Virus record (IMG/VR): IMGVR_UViG_3300037963_001896 | Location: 1-60,251 of that record | Length of the DNA stretch: 60,251 nt | Direction: 5' to 3' (one strand) | DNA from: a virus | Shown: positions 43,001-51,697 of the stretch, one piece after another | Numbering within the stretch: position 1 is the first letter of the stretch | Layout of the letters: each line of letters begins with the position of its first letter | The notes under the pieces: model-generated | Told to the model about the DNA's origin: nothing | What the model saw: the letters and a program-made list of their open reading frames with translations, nothing else | Databases searched by the model: none | Program-made: the position numbers and the translations under genes

Positions 43001-44192
43001 TATCGGAAATAACTTCTCGTGTTACTTTCTTAGACGTTGCACTCAATACCCCTTTACCTACCGCAGCTACCGCAGCTCCTGTAAATCCAGAACCTATCGA
43101 ACTAATAGCCATGGGAGTAAATTGGCCTATAGACTTAATTACTTGGTCATAAAAACCTTCAAAAGATGGTTCTTCTAAGAAACTTTCAAAAGTACCTATA
43201 GAATTTAAAATAGAACTAGCGTCTTGTTGTAGACGTTTAGCACGATTAAGTTTTATTTGTGCTGCTTCTTCGTCTCCTTGTAAAAGATTAAAGATTGCTC
43301 CAAATTGATAAACATCAGAAACTAACTGGTCTCCGCCTGCTTGTACCGCACCAGACCAAATGTCTCCTGTAGTGGAACGAAGTGTGGGAGTACGGTCTAT
43401 GGGCATACTTTGGACTAAAGCTTGGTTCCTTTCCCTACGCGCATCAGAATAAAGTTTTGCTGCCAATGCCCCTTCTACTTCAAAACCAGCGCCAGTAGCC
43501 CCGCTTAATTCAAGCGGCGTAGTTTGAGGTTGACCCGCAGGAGTAGGCTGTGGGGCAGAAGCAAAACTAGTCATGGGGGTGTAAGTAGTACTAGGTCTAG
43601 ATTGTGCACGAGAACGAGGAGTACTTGAACGAGGAGTGCTTGGCATTACAGTGTCAAGTAAGGGGTTAGCTGCTCCCCTGTTTTCTTGTCCAGAAGTAAA
43701 TCCCCCTGGTATTTGACCTGTAGAATTGCCTAAAGAACCTAAAAGATTAGCAAATTTAGCAGCTCTAGTAGGAGTTTGTTCTCTAGCCCATTTTGAATCC
43801 ATAGCCTCTTTAGAAGCTGCTTCAAAATCCCCGTCCTGCATCAACTTCCAAGTATCTACAAACTTAGTATTCCAAGCTGTGCCTAACTGAAAGTTAACTG
43901 AAGTAAGTCGTTCTAAAAACGCTTGTCTTTGAGTGGGGTCTAATTCTTGAAATCTAGGTAAGCTATTAGCTTGAGTTTGTGCAGCTCTATAGCTTTTATC
44001 TAAATCTTCTTCATACCATTTATCTAGCTGCGCTTGGGGTACAGCAGTACCAGGGGGGTAAAGTTTTAGCTCATCATCAGACAAAAAGTGCCCGTGCCCA
44101 ACGGAATACCCCGAGGCATCTGAGTAAACCTTGTTGCTAAATCCTTCTTCATTCTTAACAAGGTCATATATGTTTTTAGGTACACTTGCCAC
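37023..44192 (-). CDS. Giant 2389-aa virion/ejection protein with lysozyme and metallopeptidase motifs
   Basis: The largest protein of the window. Residues 1-155 are a GH24-like muramidase: Glu16, Asp25 and Ser30 in NEEGFSNKVYSDASGYSVGHGH. Residues ~250-700 are Ala/Gly-rich, partly membrane-like. There are two HExxH sites: HEQAH at ~1285 and GHELGH at ~1540, the second with typical metallopeptidase context. A Pro/Gln-rich linker lies at ~830-880. The C-terminal ~600 residues are helical, ending in a hydrophobic segment (VPLALAALTLLPLTMLGL). The plan fits a DNA-ejection channel protein like T7 gp16, with peptidoglycan-cutting ability. Confidence 0.8.
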   Translation of the reverse strand: MASVPKNIYDLVKNEEGFSNKVYSDASGYSVGHGHFLSDDELKLYPPGTAVPQAQLDKWYEEDLDKSYRAAQTQANSLPRFQELDPTQRQAFLERLTSVNFQLGTAWNTKFVDTWKLMQDGDFEAASKEAMDSKWAREQTPTRAAKFANLLGSLGNSTGQIPGGFTSGQENRGAANPLLDTVMPSTPRSSTPRSRAQSRPSTTYTPMTSFASAPQPTPAGQPQTTPLELSGATGAGFEVEGALAAKLYSDARRERNQALVQSMPIDRTPTLRSTTGDIWSGAVQAGGDQLVSDVYQFGAIFNLLQGDEEAAQIKLNRAKRLQQDASSILNSIGTFESFLEEPSFEGFYDQVIKSIGQFTPMAISSIGSGFTGAAVAAVGKGVLSATSKKVTREVISDILKKKVAHKKGLGEALDESEEAILAGAYESVKRMGQYPNFVNLARTGSVPSNFPFISAGFWAGAGGQEYVVGSSQALGEYEEAGYKLTNEEAAAALGLGIPQAVIGTLGEKLFVGALFKRMAGKYAKTGDQEAAGWLKEAAKGFGGGLLKGGLVEGTTETIQEELFIQQRFAIDPDYSDREANLRRAESAFAGFWAGAGRSAPTGAVANVIGKARGLAQEGADVAEEASIASKKGQSDGRVIPEPKEWSQAQIQSLLDEDTETKAVWLPTDGLNEADTANTLNDFLQDLVEEGYTAAQIEEKFGIVYDTANNSGFLILDRANKNFETDAKDAIDSGFSETFLQQILGYTEVSDPSHDAVVQVKDSAGNVVWQQTTTEGNVDAVKLHARTRFPNEGKYSIEGVTREAAFNERQQAFDFGDQQGPQAQPTPQAEQTQQPTQEEGPAPQQQEFDFTDRSMIVEGGPQDPTSPTSLADPVTQEQGDDIAFSEGGTTFDASRESFITKPLTKAEQANMTEEEILEARQNRPVLTWPARNAENAFEGMTDEQTNAELDKREDLIFGKNGFLEINEIEASPDIEALLDTLPTAFLEAFKAQARTNPNLILTPRQNENGEWTIATSPRDVLPGDRINAAERIGDVVTQASRAKPALRNITKGWSVREVGQNDSGRAVYLGNLVQFGMNLGLNEPQTFTADTSRISDGFTRMFEALAENGYELLYQGQPLNASQNWQNAPIYQLKGGTPISFKRAEQGRAIPEREGEGPASMQPTSREMNIEKSKLEAELDAQRVYFRERDIYKEAEEASGASEIGATFDPFSLPEPKINREEKTPRGKAWARYNRQTKEIYVNMQTLRQKFEDKAWTKPNVEGVTPLPEDQFTTLEQFREFIIRHEQAHAKYPIREEYVNEAGFTVEAETKAEYEDRMNRVALRIKAPYVAPTVNSGPKWRNFSSNPRTRLNEIQRQEDEKYIDKAEFEEEGIGDEFAQQDIKSEDNLEKLPLTGLNIEGRPTADPIMDTLQSEQMKRKPGAKKGKVEIDASWNSVMGGLWPQLSSLISNKLGYGGRTTRITTAENVLKDDKFLRPKNKMVETVTFEGKQYAIPDLVKQTVANMREKGESGKYIRFGDTDLIVIDVPANPNPVQQVKAILTLGHELGHAIFHQELNRSLANPKLRKDLEAAFQKDKEAGIGGRQYEGEFGFEEWFSDKMGTWLLNEAKKPTNGVESFFKRLADKIRDVFKSLDSTLRLRFSEGPTSPAFNDYVQEVIKSYQNGKQRNAPMTYSDRVVVRNMVDEASTTLKSFMPRKAVQQIRRLITENLEAGRELMPNDRRHWSVGYFLQPAHNYLRGLVGKYAPELANGIYSMSQSEEKTGHLNARVLLMYQRLNDLHKLAPTKTTITGKVVPDLDAFESILRDAERKVPISELRSPQARAVRKYLDDFYEDYIRGRDDVFKRKHFYPRIIAIAELQANEQVRADLVALLEEFNPDGPDDIVIYNLKGEEMSRTPGDFNKVVEAMIREGEDNTDNPRPDVADVAIGTNESRAKYFKDIPNERLRDIGALEDANTAIRRYVQDMTKRLDYKEKFQTTLTKQDMANIKNQAVAFRQSFQGKKVGDVVDGWQAVEALLLRVPDETNRAAARDALKAMLGKSGLNMSPAMRQINSVLLSVNIVTYLTFATLASLPDLAGPVLRSKDLSWQNLQEGFTQVRRYFTDTKEMQQFARDVGVITYDSLNTSIMQANEMGFMTPTAQKYSDLFFKAIGLEWYTNFTRVFAAGMGEQFLIRQANANSDRSNRFLRELQVSREDIKAWDASGRSFSTPEGQRVQMAIGRFVEESIVRPNAAERPVWASNPYTALIWQLKSFFYAYGKNIVGGAMRESGNRYSEDGTISSGAVPLALAALTLLPLTMLGLEMREWLKYVGRGFDDNAFRSDNMDWLPYTGEIIDRAGVLGPYGLIIPMLEAGRYDNSFITPALGPSAERLEDLVRGNAKLSDYLPGYAAIR

Positions 44193-44207
44193 ACTTCTTT
44201 CTATCTA

Positions 44208-46919
44208 TTAAAGACCTCTTGCTTTTCTGTAAGCATCATTATTACCTAAGCTCATGCCGAGTAAAATTTGCCTACCCCCTAAACTACCAAACACATCTTC
44301 TAGTGAAGTAGCAGGTATCTCACTCCCTAGTTCTTGAAAAGTCCTAGGATCTATTTGTTTGTAAGCCGTAACCTGACTAGGGTCATCTGTCGGAAGGCCA
44401 TCCCTACCGATTGCAATTAATTGAGCTGCATAATCGTAAGCCCTAACGCCTACAGATTTATCCGCGCCAAAGAAAGACAAGAACCTATCCCACATGCTTG
44501 CATTTTCTTCAGACATTTTCTTAAGCATTACATTACTAGCAGTAGCTAAATCATGTTTTATTGACTGATAATTAGTAAAGTCTTGCGCCGTCCATTGATC
44601 TGTAGGTTTAGCAGTAATAGTAGCTAAGCTTTGTAAACCTAGATTCGTATAAGCCGCAAAATCACCCTCATTAAAAGCTGTCACATCATCCAAAGAAGAT
44701 GGCCCTTCTCCTGTCCCGTACATCATTTTATAAAAATTAGTCTGTTTTTTAGCGCTGTTATATTCAGTTAGAGTACTGCCTCTTTCTGCATTAACAGCAT
44801 TCCTCAACTTCAGGTTATAGTCTTGTTGCCACTGAAAATCTAAAGTTGAATACCTACTTTTTTGTGTCTCTAACTCTTCCCAACGTAACTCTAACCCTTG
44901 TTCTTGAAGGAAAAGACTTGTATCAGTTTGGTCTGCTCTCCTCTGCTCTAAAGCAAACTTCTCGCTAAAATCATCCCAACGGCCTCTTTCTACCAAAGCT
45001 GACCCGGAATTAGCAATCATGCTAAACAATTGCGTACCTCTCGCATCGCCTTGAGGGAAAGAAGAAGCAAGAGCTAACCACGTTGCAGCTCTATCCTCTT
45101 TGTCTAGCTGCTGCATATTGCCATCAAACTTATTAATAAAATCAACAACGGCTTGTTGATCTCTTTGGGTTAGAGTATCTAACCTAGCTACTTCTGCTTC
45201 TAATACTGCAATATGAGAAGGCATTAAAGTTCCCGTAGGACGTTCCATAGCCTCAATAACTTTGTCAATATCTGCTTGGCTTTTTATTTTGGCCATAGGC
45301 GTATCTTTTAAGTCTTCTGGCTTAGGTTCCATGCCTATAAAAGCAGTAAAAGCTGCTTCGTCATTCATATACTTTTCAGCAAACCTAAAAGGGCTTTCTC
45401 TAAACAAAGCTAAGTCCTCGGGGCTGTTACGCAATGCTTCCCAGAATTTATCTTTATTGACTTTTTTATTTTGAGTTTTATAAAAAGCCTCTACATCATT
45501 AGCTACTTTATCGTATTGAGACGCAGTAATATCTTGCGGCACATCCGTCTCACGATATTCTTTTAACTCAGCACGAAGTGCACTTTGCCTATCTCCACTG
45601 TTTAAGGTTACTTGATCCCGCCAAAGTGTTTGCAAATTCCTATTAATTAAATCTTCGTCCCTAACTTCTATTTTTGCCCGCTGCTCACTAGTTAAGCTTT
45701 TATGCTGAGCCTCAGTTAAATTCATAGGGGTATGACTTCTAGGAGCAATATAGTCCTTCAGGTTATCCGGTACTTCAATATCAACAGCTTGCGCACCCAG
45801 AGGAGCATAACCGCCCCCTACTAGATAATAGCCAGGCAATTGTTCATACAACTCGTCCCCCATAGGAAGCATAGGAGTGCCGTAAGCATAATTTGCAACG
45901 GCTGTACCATAACCAGTACCTTCTGTTGGGTTTGTATTTGCAGCTGTTATGGCGTCTTCCGCCATTTGTTTCTTTAAAACTTTGTTTTCTGCTTCAAGTT
46001 GTGCTCGCCTTTCTTGTTTATCTTTAGCAAACTGCGTATCAATATCTGCTTCTTGTTTAGTATAAGCCGCTTGAGTATCTTGTAGTTCTTGCAAAGCCGT
46101 GTCGTACACACCTTGACTACCATCTCGTACGGCTTGTAGGGCTGCAAGTTCGTTTTGTACACGCCCCGGAACAAAGCCCTGTAAATTAGAGTCTTGAAAA
46201 CCTAGAGTACGTACAGCAGAACTAGCTCCTGGGACACGTTGGTACAAGTCTGCTATGCCACTAAAAAAGGCTTGATCCCTAGCTGCATCAGGTATTGGAG
46301 GCCAGCTCCCTGCTTCTACTGCAGCATCACCACCTTCCGCCTGTAATTGAGCTACAGGTTTACCTCCAAAAGTAGGGTTAGCGTCATAGATTTGACCTGT
46401 CTCGGGGTCTACAGTACGAACTTGATAATTTATCCCAGGGCCAAAGTCTGTATCTACCTGTTCAGAAGTAACAGGGTTCATAAACTTACCGTCCCCTAAA
46501 ATCTTGCCCCACAGCCCAGAAAGATTTTCATATTGAATCGCAGCGTCTTTACCATACATACGCTGTATATCACTAGGAGCATAATTTTTATTTACTCCAA
46601 AATTCTGTCTGGCTTGAAAATAAGCAGCTTCGTAATCTTTAGGCGTTCCTGTAAACCCTTCCGGTAATTTAATTGGAGACTCTGTGTCTGTTAAACTTCG
46701 GTTATATGCGTCCCAATCGTTTTTTACTTTTACTTTCCAAGTATCTAATTGAGATACGGCTCTATCTAAATTAGAAAAATCTTTTTCATCAGTTTGTTCT
46801 TTAGCAGCTTGTGCTATACGAAAATCATTCGAACGCCCATATCCTGCTCCACGGGCCATAGCTTGAAATCTACTATAAGTAGGAGGGTTAAAAGATCCTA
46901 ATGTGTCGTTAGTAGCCAT
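44208..46919 (-). CDS. Internal (ejection) virion protein
   Basis: 903 aa, largely alpha-helical, with long helical stretches around residues 260-330 (QDTQAAYTKQEADIDTQF) and 540-720. No signal or membrane helix. Located between the 249-aa internal protein and the giant ejection protein, as internal proteins 14/15/16 are ordered in T7-like phages. Recognised by context, not by motif. Confidence 0.65.
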   Translation of the reverse strand: MATNDTLGSFNPPTYSRFQAMARGAGYGRSNDFRIAQAAKEQTDEKDFSNLDRAVSQLDTWKVKVKNDWDAYNRSLTDTESPIKLPEGFTGTPKDYEAAYFQARQNFGVNKNYAPSDIQRMYGKDAAIQYENLSGLWGKILGDGKFMNPVTSEQVDTDFGPGINYQVRTVDPETGQIYDANPTFGGKPVAQLQAEGGDAAVEAGSWPPIPDAARDQAFFSGIADLYQRVPGASSAVRTLGFQDSNLQGFVPGRVQNELAALQAVRDGSQGVYDTALQELQDTQAAYTKQEADIDTQFAKDKQERRAQLEAENKVLKKQMAEDAITAANTNPTEGTGYGTAVANYAYGTPMLPMGDELYEQLPGYYLVGGGYAPLGAQAVDIEVPDNLKDYIAPRSHTPMNLTEAQHKSLTSEQRAKIEVRDEDLINRNLQTLWRDQVTLNSGDRQSALRAELKEYRETDVPQDITASQYDKVANDVEAFYKTQNKKVNKDKFWEALRNSPEDLALFRESPFRFAEKYMNDEAAFTAFIGMEPKPEDLKDTPMAKIKSQADIDKVIEAMERPTGTLMPSHIAVLEAEVARLDTLTQRDQQAVVDFINKFDGNMQQLDKEDRAATWLALASSFPQGDARGTQLFSMIANSGSALVERGRWDDFSEKFALEQRRADQTDTSLFLQEQGLELRWEELETQKSRYSTLDFQWQQDYNLKLRNAVNAERGSTLTEYNSAKKQTNFYKMMYGTGEGPSSLDDVTAFNEGDFAAYTNLGLQSLATITAKPTDQWTAQDFTNYQSIKHDLATASNVMLKKMSEENASMWDRFLSFFGADKSVGVRAYDYAAQLIAIGRDGLPTDDPSQVTAYKQIDPRTFQELGSEIPATSLEDVFGSLGGRQILLGMSLGNNDAYRKARGL

Positions 46920-46920
46920 A

Positions 46921-47670
46921 TTATATTAAAAAGGCTGCAAGCATCGCTCCTGCAGATCCTATCATGCTGTATGTTTGTTGTTTATGGGCAGATTTTGCTT
47001 GCTGGTACGCATTCTTACGAGCTACTGCGTTTTCTCCTGCAGCCCCTAGCTGACTTAGTGAACTTCTATTAACGCCTTGTCCGATATTAATTAAATCCGA
47101 CAACAGTCTCGTATTTGCATCCCTTTGAGCTAAACGGGCTTCGTTCAAACCCCCTGCTAAATTTATTGCTTCCCCTCGTTGCGAAGCTCTTTCAGACTCC
47201 CTAGCTTCAACCGCAGTTTGCGTAAGCCCGTACCTACTACGCTGTCTTTCTGCTACTTCTCTAGCAATTCTTGCTTGCTCTGGAGCATCTTCTCTAGCAG
47301 CATCTATCAAAGAAGTATCATCTCTAGCTGCAATAAGAGCTTCTTCAAAACCTCTAAAGTTTCTTATGTAACGCTCGTGCTGACTCCTAGCTACATTTCC
47401 CATAGTTTTATCTGGGTCAGTTACTTGTGGCAATTGACTAGCTGAATAACTTTGATTTGAGGTAGGGTCATAGTTAAGCGTACCAATACCCGGCCCTGCG
47501 TTTCCAGTAGCAGTAGTATTCACTCTAGTAACATCCCCTACGGGTTGCTTAACAGGGTTCCTTCCTGGAATCCTACCGGTGTTAAATTCCCTCGGATCGA
47601 AGCCGTACTTCTCCATGAGATGAACGGGCATCTCGCTTAAGTGGGATATTGCTCCTCCGAACGCTTGCAT
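46921..47670 (-). CDS. Internal virion protein, small
   Basis: 249 aa. Helical, Ala/Arg-rich (RYGLTQTAVEARESERASQR) with a hydrophobic C-terminal end (MIGSAGAMLAAFLI). Resembles the T7 gp14-like component of the ejection core: small, helical, C-terminal membrane-active segment. Function from position and shape. Confidence 0.6.
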   Translation of the reverse strand: MQAFGGAISHLSEMPVHLMEKYGFDPREFNTGRIPGRNPVKQPVGDVTRVNTTATGNAGPGIGTLNYDPTSNQSYSASQLPQVTDPDKTMGNVARSQHERYIRNFRGFEEALIAARDDTSLIDAAREDAPEQARIAREVAERQRSRYGLTQTAVEARESERASQRGEAINLAGGLNEARLAQRDANTRLLSDLINIGQGVNRSSLSQLGAAGENAVARKNAYQQAKSAHKQQTYSMIGSAGAMLAAFLI

Positions 47671-47671
47671 A

Positions 47672-48304
47672 TTATGTCACCGGCTTCCATTGTTGATTAC
47701 GCCCAAACGGCCCGGTCGTACCAATCATAAATTGTTTCTTATCCGGGTCGTAATACTCACCAATCTTAGATTCAAACATATTCCCCGTTTCGCCAAGATT
47801 CTTTAACATTTTTTCTCCGCCAGCTGAAGCAATCTTAAAAGCTGCTGCTCTACGGGCTAGCCTAACATCCTGTTTAGCTTTCGCTTTGGTCAAACCTTCA
47901 GACCTAGCTAGTTTAGAAGCTTTAGCCAAAGCGTCTCCGGCGTCTGCTTGTTGTCCTCTAGCAGTACCTAACACTCCTACTTGTTGGGTAGTTTTTGCGT
48001 CTTTAGCTACTTTGTTTGCATCTAGCATTTGTCCTGTAGCCCCCACGGCTAAATTAGCTGCAGTGCCGACATCTTGAGCAACAGCTAAACTTGCCCCATC
48101 TCCAGTCAAAGCTTGATAGGTGTCTGCTCCCGCCCTGCCTCGCAAAGTAGAACTTATATCTTCTTTGGCTGCTTTATCCCGCATCTCTACAAGCAAAGGA
48201 TCATACGTCTTTGCAAAATAATCTGCGTCCGCTTTTGCTATTGCCGCTTGAGTTTTTTCTGTCTCAGACGGCTTGTATTCTTGTTGTTTTGGTTTACTGC
48301 CCAT
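47672..48304 (-). CDS. Probable internal virion protein
   Basis: 210 aa, begins MGSKPKQQEYKPSE, Ala/Lys-rich helices through residue 165, then a C-terminal beta segment (FMIGTTGPFGRNQQWKPVT). Overlaps the gene before it by 11 bases. Part of the internal protein block. Confidence 0.6.
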   Translation of the reverse strand: MGSKPKQQEYKPSETEKTQAAIAKADADYFAKTYDPLLVEMRDKAAKEDISSTLRGRAGADTYQALTGDGASLAVAQDVGTAANLAVGATGQMLDANKVAKDAKTTQQVGVLGTARGQQADAGDALAKASKLARSEGLTKAKAKQDVRLARRAAAFKIASAGGEKMLKNLGETGNMFESKIGEYYDPDKKQFMIGTTGPFGRNQQWKPVT

Positions 48305-48749
48305 CGTTAATAACCTCTCTTGTATAAACTCTTGTATCTAACTGCCACCCATTAGCTAGAGCATATTCTTCCATCTCCGGGACAGAAGAACGCGCTTCTA
48401 TAAAACTACACTCTAATGCCCTGGCAACTTGATCAAACCACTTATAGTGATTTATCCAATTATGTTTACCTTGCTCATAAGTATACGCTATCCAGATAAG
48501 CAAAGTCTTATTTCCTGTAAATTGATCCACCTCAGTAGTCAAAACTAAAAACCCTATAGAAGACATAAACAAAGTAGCTCTTTCGTTTACGCACTCACTA
48601 AAAACATCTTCGGGTAAAAACGTAAGTTGGGGGTTTTCAGATAAAATTTCTTGCACGCCATCTCTTACAGTAGGCCAAGCCTCTCGTATGTCTACAACTT
48701 GAGGGGCTGAAAACTTCTTATTATGAAGGGGCACTACTGTTTCAGTCAT
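48294..48749 (-). CDS. T7 gp13-like protein
   Basis: 151 aa. GNAT-like layout: beta strands FMSSIGFLVLTTE and LLIWIAYTYEQG, followed by a helix and ALANGWQLDTRVYTREV. This is the pattern of T7 gp13-like proteins, required for virion internal assembly, and its position just before the internal protein genes agrees. Confidence 0.65.
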   Translation of the reverse strand: MTETVVPLHNKKFSAPQVVDIREAWPTVRDGVQEILSENPQLTFLPEDVFSECVNERATLFMSSIGFLVLTTEVDQFTGNKTLLIWIAYTYEQGKHNWINHYKWFDQVARALECSFIEARSSVPEMEEYALANGWQLDTRVYTREVINDGQ

Positions 48750-48750
48750 A

Positions 48751-49434
48751 TTAATAATCTACCTCTTTACCGTATCTTTTGTATCTGTTTCTAGAACTAA
48801 GCCCTACTCCTTTGTATTTAACTAGCCTTTTAACGCCTAAATCTCCACTACGCGCACGAAGTTCAGCGTTGCTAACTTGTTCATTAAACAAAGACAGATA
48901 GTCTCTTGCTGCAGCAGGATCACTCCACTCTCTAGAAGGTATTCGTAGTAATCTGTACAAAGTACCAAAAATAATTCCATCCCTGTAATCATTCGAAAAC
49001 GCAGTACTAATATTCTTAGTCGTACGTGTTGGCTTTAAAGCAACAGACAAATGTATGCCGTTTACAATTTTAGAGTTAGGAATAGGTACTACCCAAAAAG
49101 TGTCTGCACTTTTTTGTAAATATACCTGGGGTTTAGTAGAACGATCGCGCCAGTCTGGATAATTAAGCTCTAAACTTCGTGGGCTTATGGGGTCTAAGTC
49201 ATCGCCATCATGAGTCATCCAAAGGATGCTATGGACTGAAGTACCGGTAGGTTGATCAAAATCATACTCGTAAACCCCAGAAATAGTAGTTATGGGATCT
49301 AGATCCTGCACATATGCTTTTGTTTTCTCACAAAATTCAATGGTTGCAGAACGTAAATTAGATTCTACTACCGAATCAGGACAACCTGGAACATAAGGTA
49401 GTATTTCTTTTACAAGTGACTCATACGACGCCAT
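48751..49434 (-). CDS. Head-to-tail adaptor-like protein
   Basis: 227 aa. Starts with ASYESLVKEILPYVPGCPDSVVESNLRS-type helices, then an all-beta domain (WVVPIPNSKIVNG) and a basic C-terminus (VGLSSRNRYKRYG). This matches the adaptor/tail tubular A class, whose helices bind the portal ring. Close to the neighbour upstream (3 bases). Confidence 0.6.
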   Translation of the reverse strand: MASYESLVKEILPYVPGCPDSVVESNLRSATIEFCEKTKAYVQDLDPITTISGVYEYDFDQPTGTSVHSILWMTHDGDDLDPISPRSLELNYPDWRDRSTKPQVYLQKSADTFWVVPIPNSKIVNGIHLSVALKPTRTTKNISTAFSNDYRDGIIFGTLYRLLRIPSREWSDPAAARDYLSLFNEQVSNAELRARSGDLGVKRLVKYKGVGLSSRNRYKRYGKEVDY

Positions 49435-49437
49435 CCA

Positions 49438-50163
49438 TTACCCCGTTACTGCAGGTGCAGGAATTGCTGCTGTGCTCATTTGATCTTGGTTAGGACTAAG
49501 ATTAAATTGCGCTTGCCCTCCGGCTCCTAAGCTACCTGTAAATAATTGATAATGAGTACCCGCTCTTTGTTGGTTACCCGCGTATTCTGCATCTTTCAAG
49601 TAACACCTAAACAATACATAGTCGATAATCGCATTCCCAAAAATATCGTCTACAAAAATAGTTGCGCTTGTATTAGCTAAATCCGTAGGTGCTGTGGAAT
49701 AGACAATTTCCAAGAATGTGCTTGTGCTAGATGCTCCTGGGTAAACATAAAATGACCTAGGGTCATCTTCGTCAAAAATATAATGTTTTACCGTAGTGGA
49801 ATGTGCTGCGTCCGTACCAGCAGATGCAGATGCATCATGCCAATTAGGTTCTTGTGTATTTAATATATCTGCATCTACTAGTCGTACCGCCCTTTTACCG
49901 GTAGCCCCACCAGAAGCATCAGACATATTTCTTGTTACTTTAATAAGCCTAAGCCCACCCGCAGGTAAAGACTGTTTAGTGCCAACCACTAAGGCTATAT
50001 TCTCAGTTTTTGCCGTAGACTCGGGTCGGAGATTGCAAACTTCTCTCTGTGCGTCATTAATATATCGTAGCAACTCCGCTTCAGGCCAACGTATACTCGT
50101 TGTATCCTGAAGGATGTCTTGTATACGAGATATTAAGTTGGCACCTGTTAATGTACCTGCCAT
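49438..50163 (-). CDS. Phage adaptor protein (DUF6682-like)
   Basis: 241 aa. N-terminal helices TGANLISRIQDILQDTTSIR and WPEAELLRYINDAQREVC are characteristic of head-tail adaptors; an all-beta middle and FRCYLKDAEYAGNQQRAGTHY C-terminal helix follow. Expected to sit below the portal. Two different adaptor-like genes lie next to each other, as in many podoviruses. Confidence 0.65.
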   Translation of the reverse strand: MAGTLTGANLISRIQDILQDTTSIRWPEAELLRYINDAQREVCNLRPESTAKTENIALVVGTKQSLPAGGLRLIKVTRNMSDASGGATGKRAVRLVDADILNTQEPNWHDASASAGTDAAHSTTVKHYIFDEDDPRSFYVYPGASSTSTFLEIVYSTAPTDLANTSATIFVDDIFGNAIIDYVLFRCYLKDAEYAGNQQRAGTHYQLFTGSLGAGGQAQFNLSPNQDQMSTAAIPAPAVTG

Positions 50164-50178
50164 AATTTACCTCGTTAA

Positions 50179-50481
50179 TTACTCAGCTTTTTCTTCTTCC
50201 CCTGCTTCTTCTTCTTGTACGTAAGCTTCGTTTACGTCTGGTGTGCTAGGATCGTCGGCTACAAAATGCCCGTCTTCGTTCCTAGCTCTTTTCTTTTTTG
50301 CAGCGGGTCTACCTCGTTTCTTCGGTGCTGGCTTAGTTTCTTCTTTAACTTCAGCAGCGCCTTGCTGCAAAGCTTGAAGTCCTAAATCATCACCTACTTC
50401 ACGTTCTTCACCTGCTTTCAAAAAGATAGATGCACCCCAAGTAGTAGTAACATGGAGATCTGTTTCTGATTTAATTTTCAC
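50179..50481 (-). CDS. Small protein with AT-hook-like motif, downstream of capsid gene
   Basis: 100 aa. A short beta domain (1-45) is followed by PKKRGRPAAKKKRA (53-68), an AT-hook-like motif, and a very acidic tail (EEEAGEEEKAE). It may bind DNA or the inner capsid. Separated from the capsid gene by a terminator hairpin, so it is probably made in lower amounts. Confidence 0.6.
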   Translation of the reverse strand: MKIKSETDLHVTTTWGASIFLKAGEEREVGDDLGLQALQQGAAEVKEETKPAPKKRGRPAAKKKRARNEDGHFVADDPSTPDVNEAYVQEEEAGEEEKAE

Positions 50482-50510
50482 TCTTTTTTCTCCTAAAAAA
50501 GATGGTTAAT

Positions 50511-50538
50511 AAAAGCGGGTAGCCCCGAAGGACTACCC
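50511..50538 (-). terminator. Terminator after the major capsid gene
   Basis: On the minus strand, GGGTAG(T)CC and GG(G)CTACCC pair (50517-50525 with 50530-50538, one wobble, UUCG loop), followed by CGCTTTT. Partial read-through would still allow expression of the downstream tail genes and would raise capsid mRNA. Confidence 0.8.
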
Positions 50539-50548
50539 ACACCATGCT

Positions 50549-51697
50549 TTAGTAAGCTACGTCCAACCTTACGATACCAAAGTCTTCAGCTTGTCCTGAG
50601 ACATCTGAATGATAGACTGGTTTCTTAAAGCCGAAAATCTTACCAATGGAAATACCGTTCTGGTTTCCATAGTCGAAAGTATCTTCAACAATTTCTGGAA
50701 GACCGATATCAGCCATCGCAAGCCCTTGCGCTCCAACGAATAGACATGCAGAGCCATCAATATCAGCATTGGCCCCCCACTTATATCCATTAGAACCAGC
50801 ATTACCGGAAGCTCCTGAAGTCGCGCCACTTGTATTAAACACGTGTCTGAATTCATGAACCATAATGCCGTCAACCATTAAGCTTGAAGAACCTGAGAAC
50901 AATTCGTTACCTGGTCCTCTTACTCCAGCATTTCTGACGTTAGCCAAGAAGTCTGAATCAAGTTTAAGGTCTGCCATCACTTGAGGTGATACAAACAAGT
51001 GGTATACCTCTTCGTTTCCTGCGCCTCTCATGCCTCTGATGTAATTATCTTTAGCATAAGCTTTAAGCTGGACGATAGCTTTGTAGTTAAGAGTGTCAGC
51101 TGCTACTGTCGCAGTAACATCTCCAGCTACAATACCGCCGGTTCCAGCATCCCACCTTCTATGTCTATTAGTGGTAGGGGCGGTTACGTCGCCAGAGAAT
51201 GCAAGATCACTAAGATTTTGCCCTGAACCCAGAGTGCTTCTTAGTGCGCCGTTATTCTTAACGCCGTATGAAACACCAGCCATCGTTAAAAACGCCAACT
51301 GGTCAATACGATCTGCCATTGCATAAGCAAGTGCATCTCTTGAGTGCTCACGGAAGTTGACAACTGATTTCTGATCAGCAAGCCTACCAGCTAGTCTGTT
51401 TGCAAATCTAAGTTGATCTAGTTGAACAACGATGTCGTACGCCCTTAATGCTTCTTCATTACCCTCAAGAGTGTTATCACCAACGATACCGTCTCCAGTC
51501 ATGTCAGCTAAAAGAGTTATTACAGCTCTTGCGCCTTTCTCTGACTGAGTTAGTTCAGATATTCTCTGAACCATAGCGTTAGGACCACTTCCTGCGAATT
51601 GGTTAATGAAGGACATATTTCGGGCAACACGCCAAAAATCACGTGACCAGATCGTAAGCTGTTCGCTGGTCAGTGCGCTAAAGTTAGTATTAGCCAT
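50549..51697 (-). CDS. Major capsid protein (N4-gp56 family)
   Basis: 382 aa. MANTNFSALTSEQLTIWSRD, the segment QRISELTQSEKGARAVITLL, and VQLDQLRFANRLAGRLADQK and AYAMADRIDQLAFLTMAGVS identify the N4-gp56-type HK97-fold capsid protein. No cleaved pro-domain evident; scaffold is encoded upstream as a separate gene. Confidence 0.9.
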   Translation of the reverse strand: MANTNFSALTSEQLTIWSRDFWRVARNMSFINQFAGSGPNAMVQRISELTQSEKGARAVITLLADMTGDGIVGDNTLEGNEEALRAYDIVVQLDQLRFANRLAGRLADQKSVVNFREHSRDALAYAMADRIDQLAFLTMAGVSYGVKNNGALRSTLGSGQNLSDLAFSGDVTAPTTNRHRRWDAGTGGIVAGDVTATVAADTLNYKAIVQLKAYAKDNYIRGMRGAGNEEVYHLFVSPQVMADLKLDSDFLANVRNAGVRGPGNELFSGSSSLMVDGIMVHEFRHVFNTSGATSGASGNAGSNGYKWGANADIDGSACLFVGAQGLAMADIGLPEIVEDTFDYGNQNGISIGKIFGFKKPVYHSDVSGQAEDFGIVRLDVAY

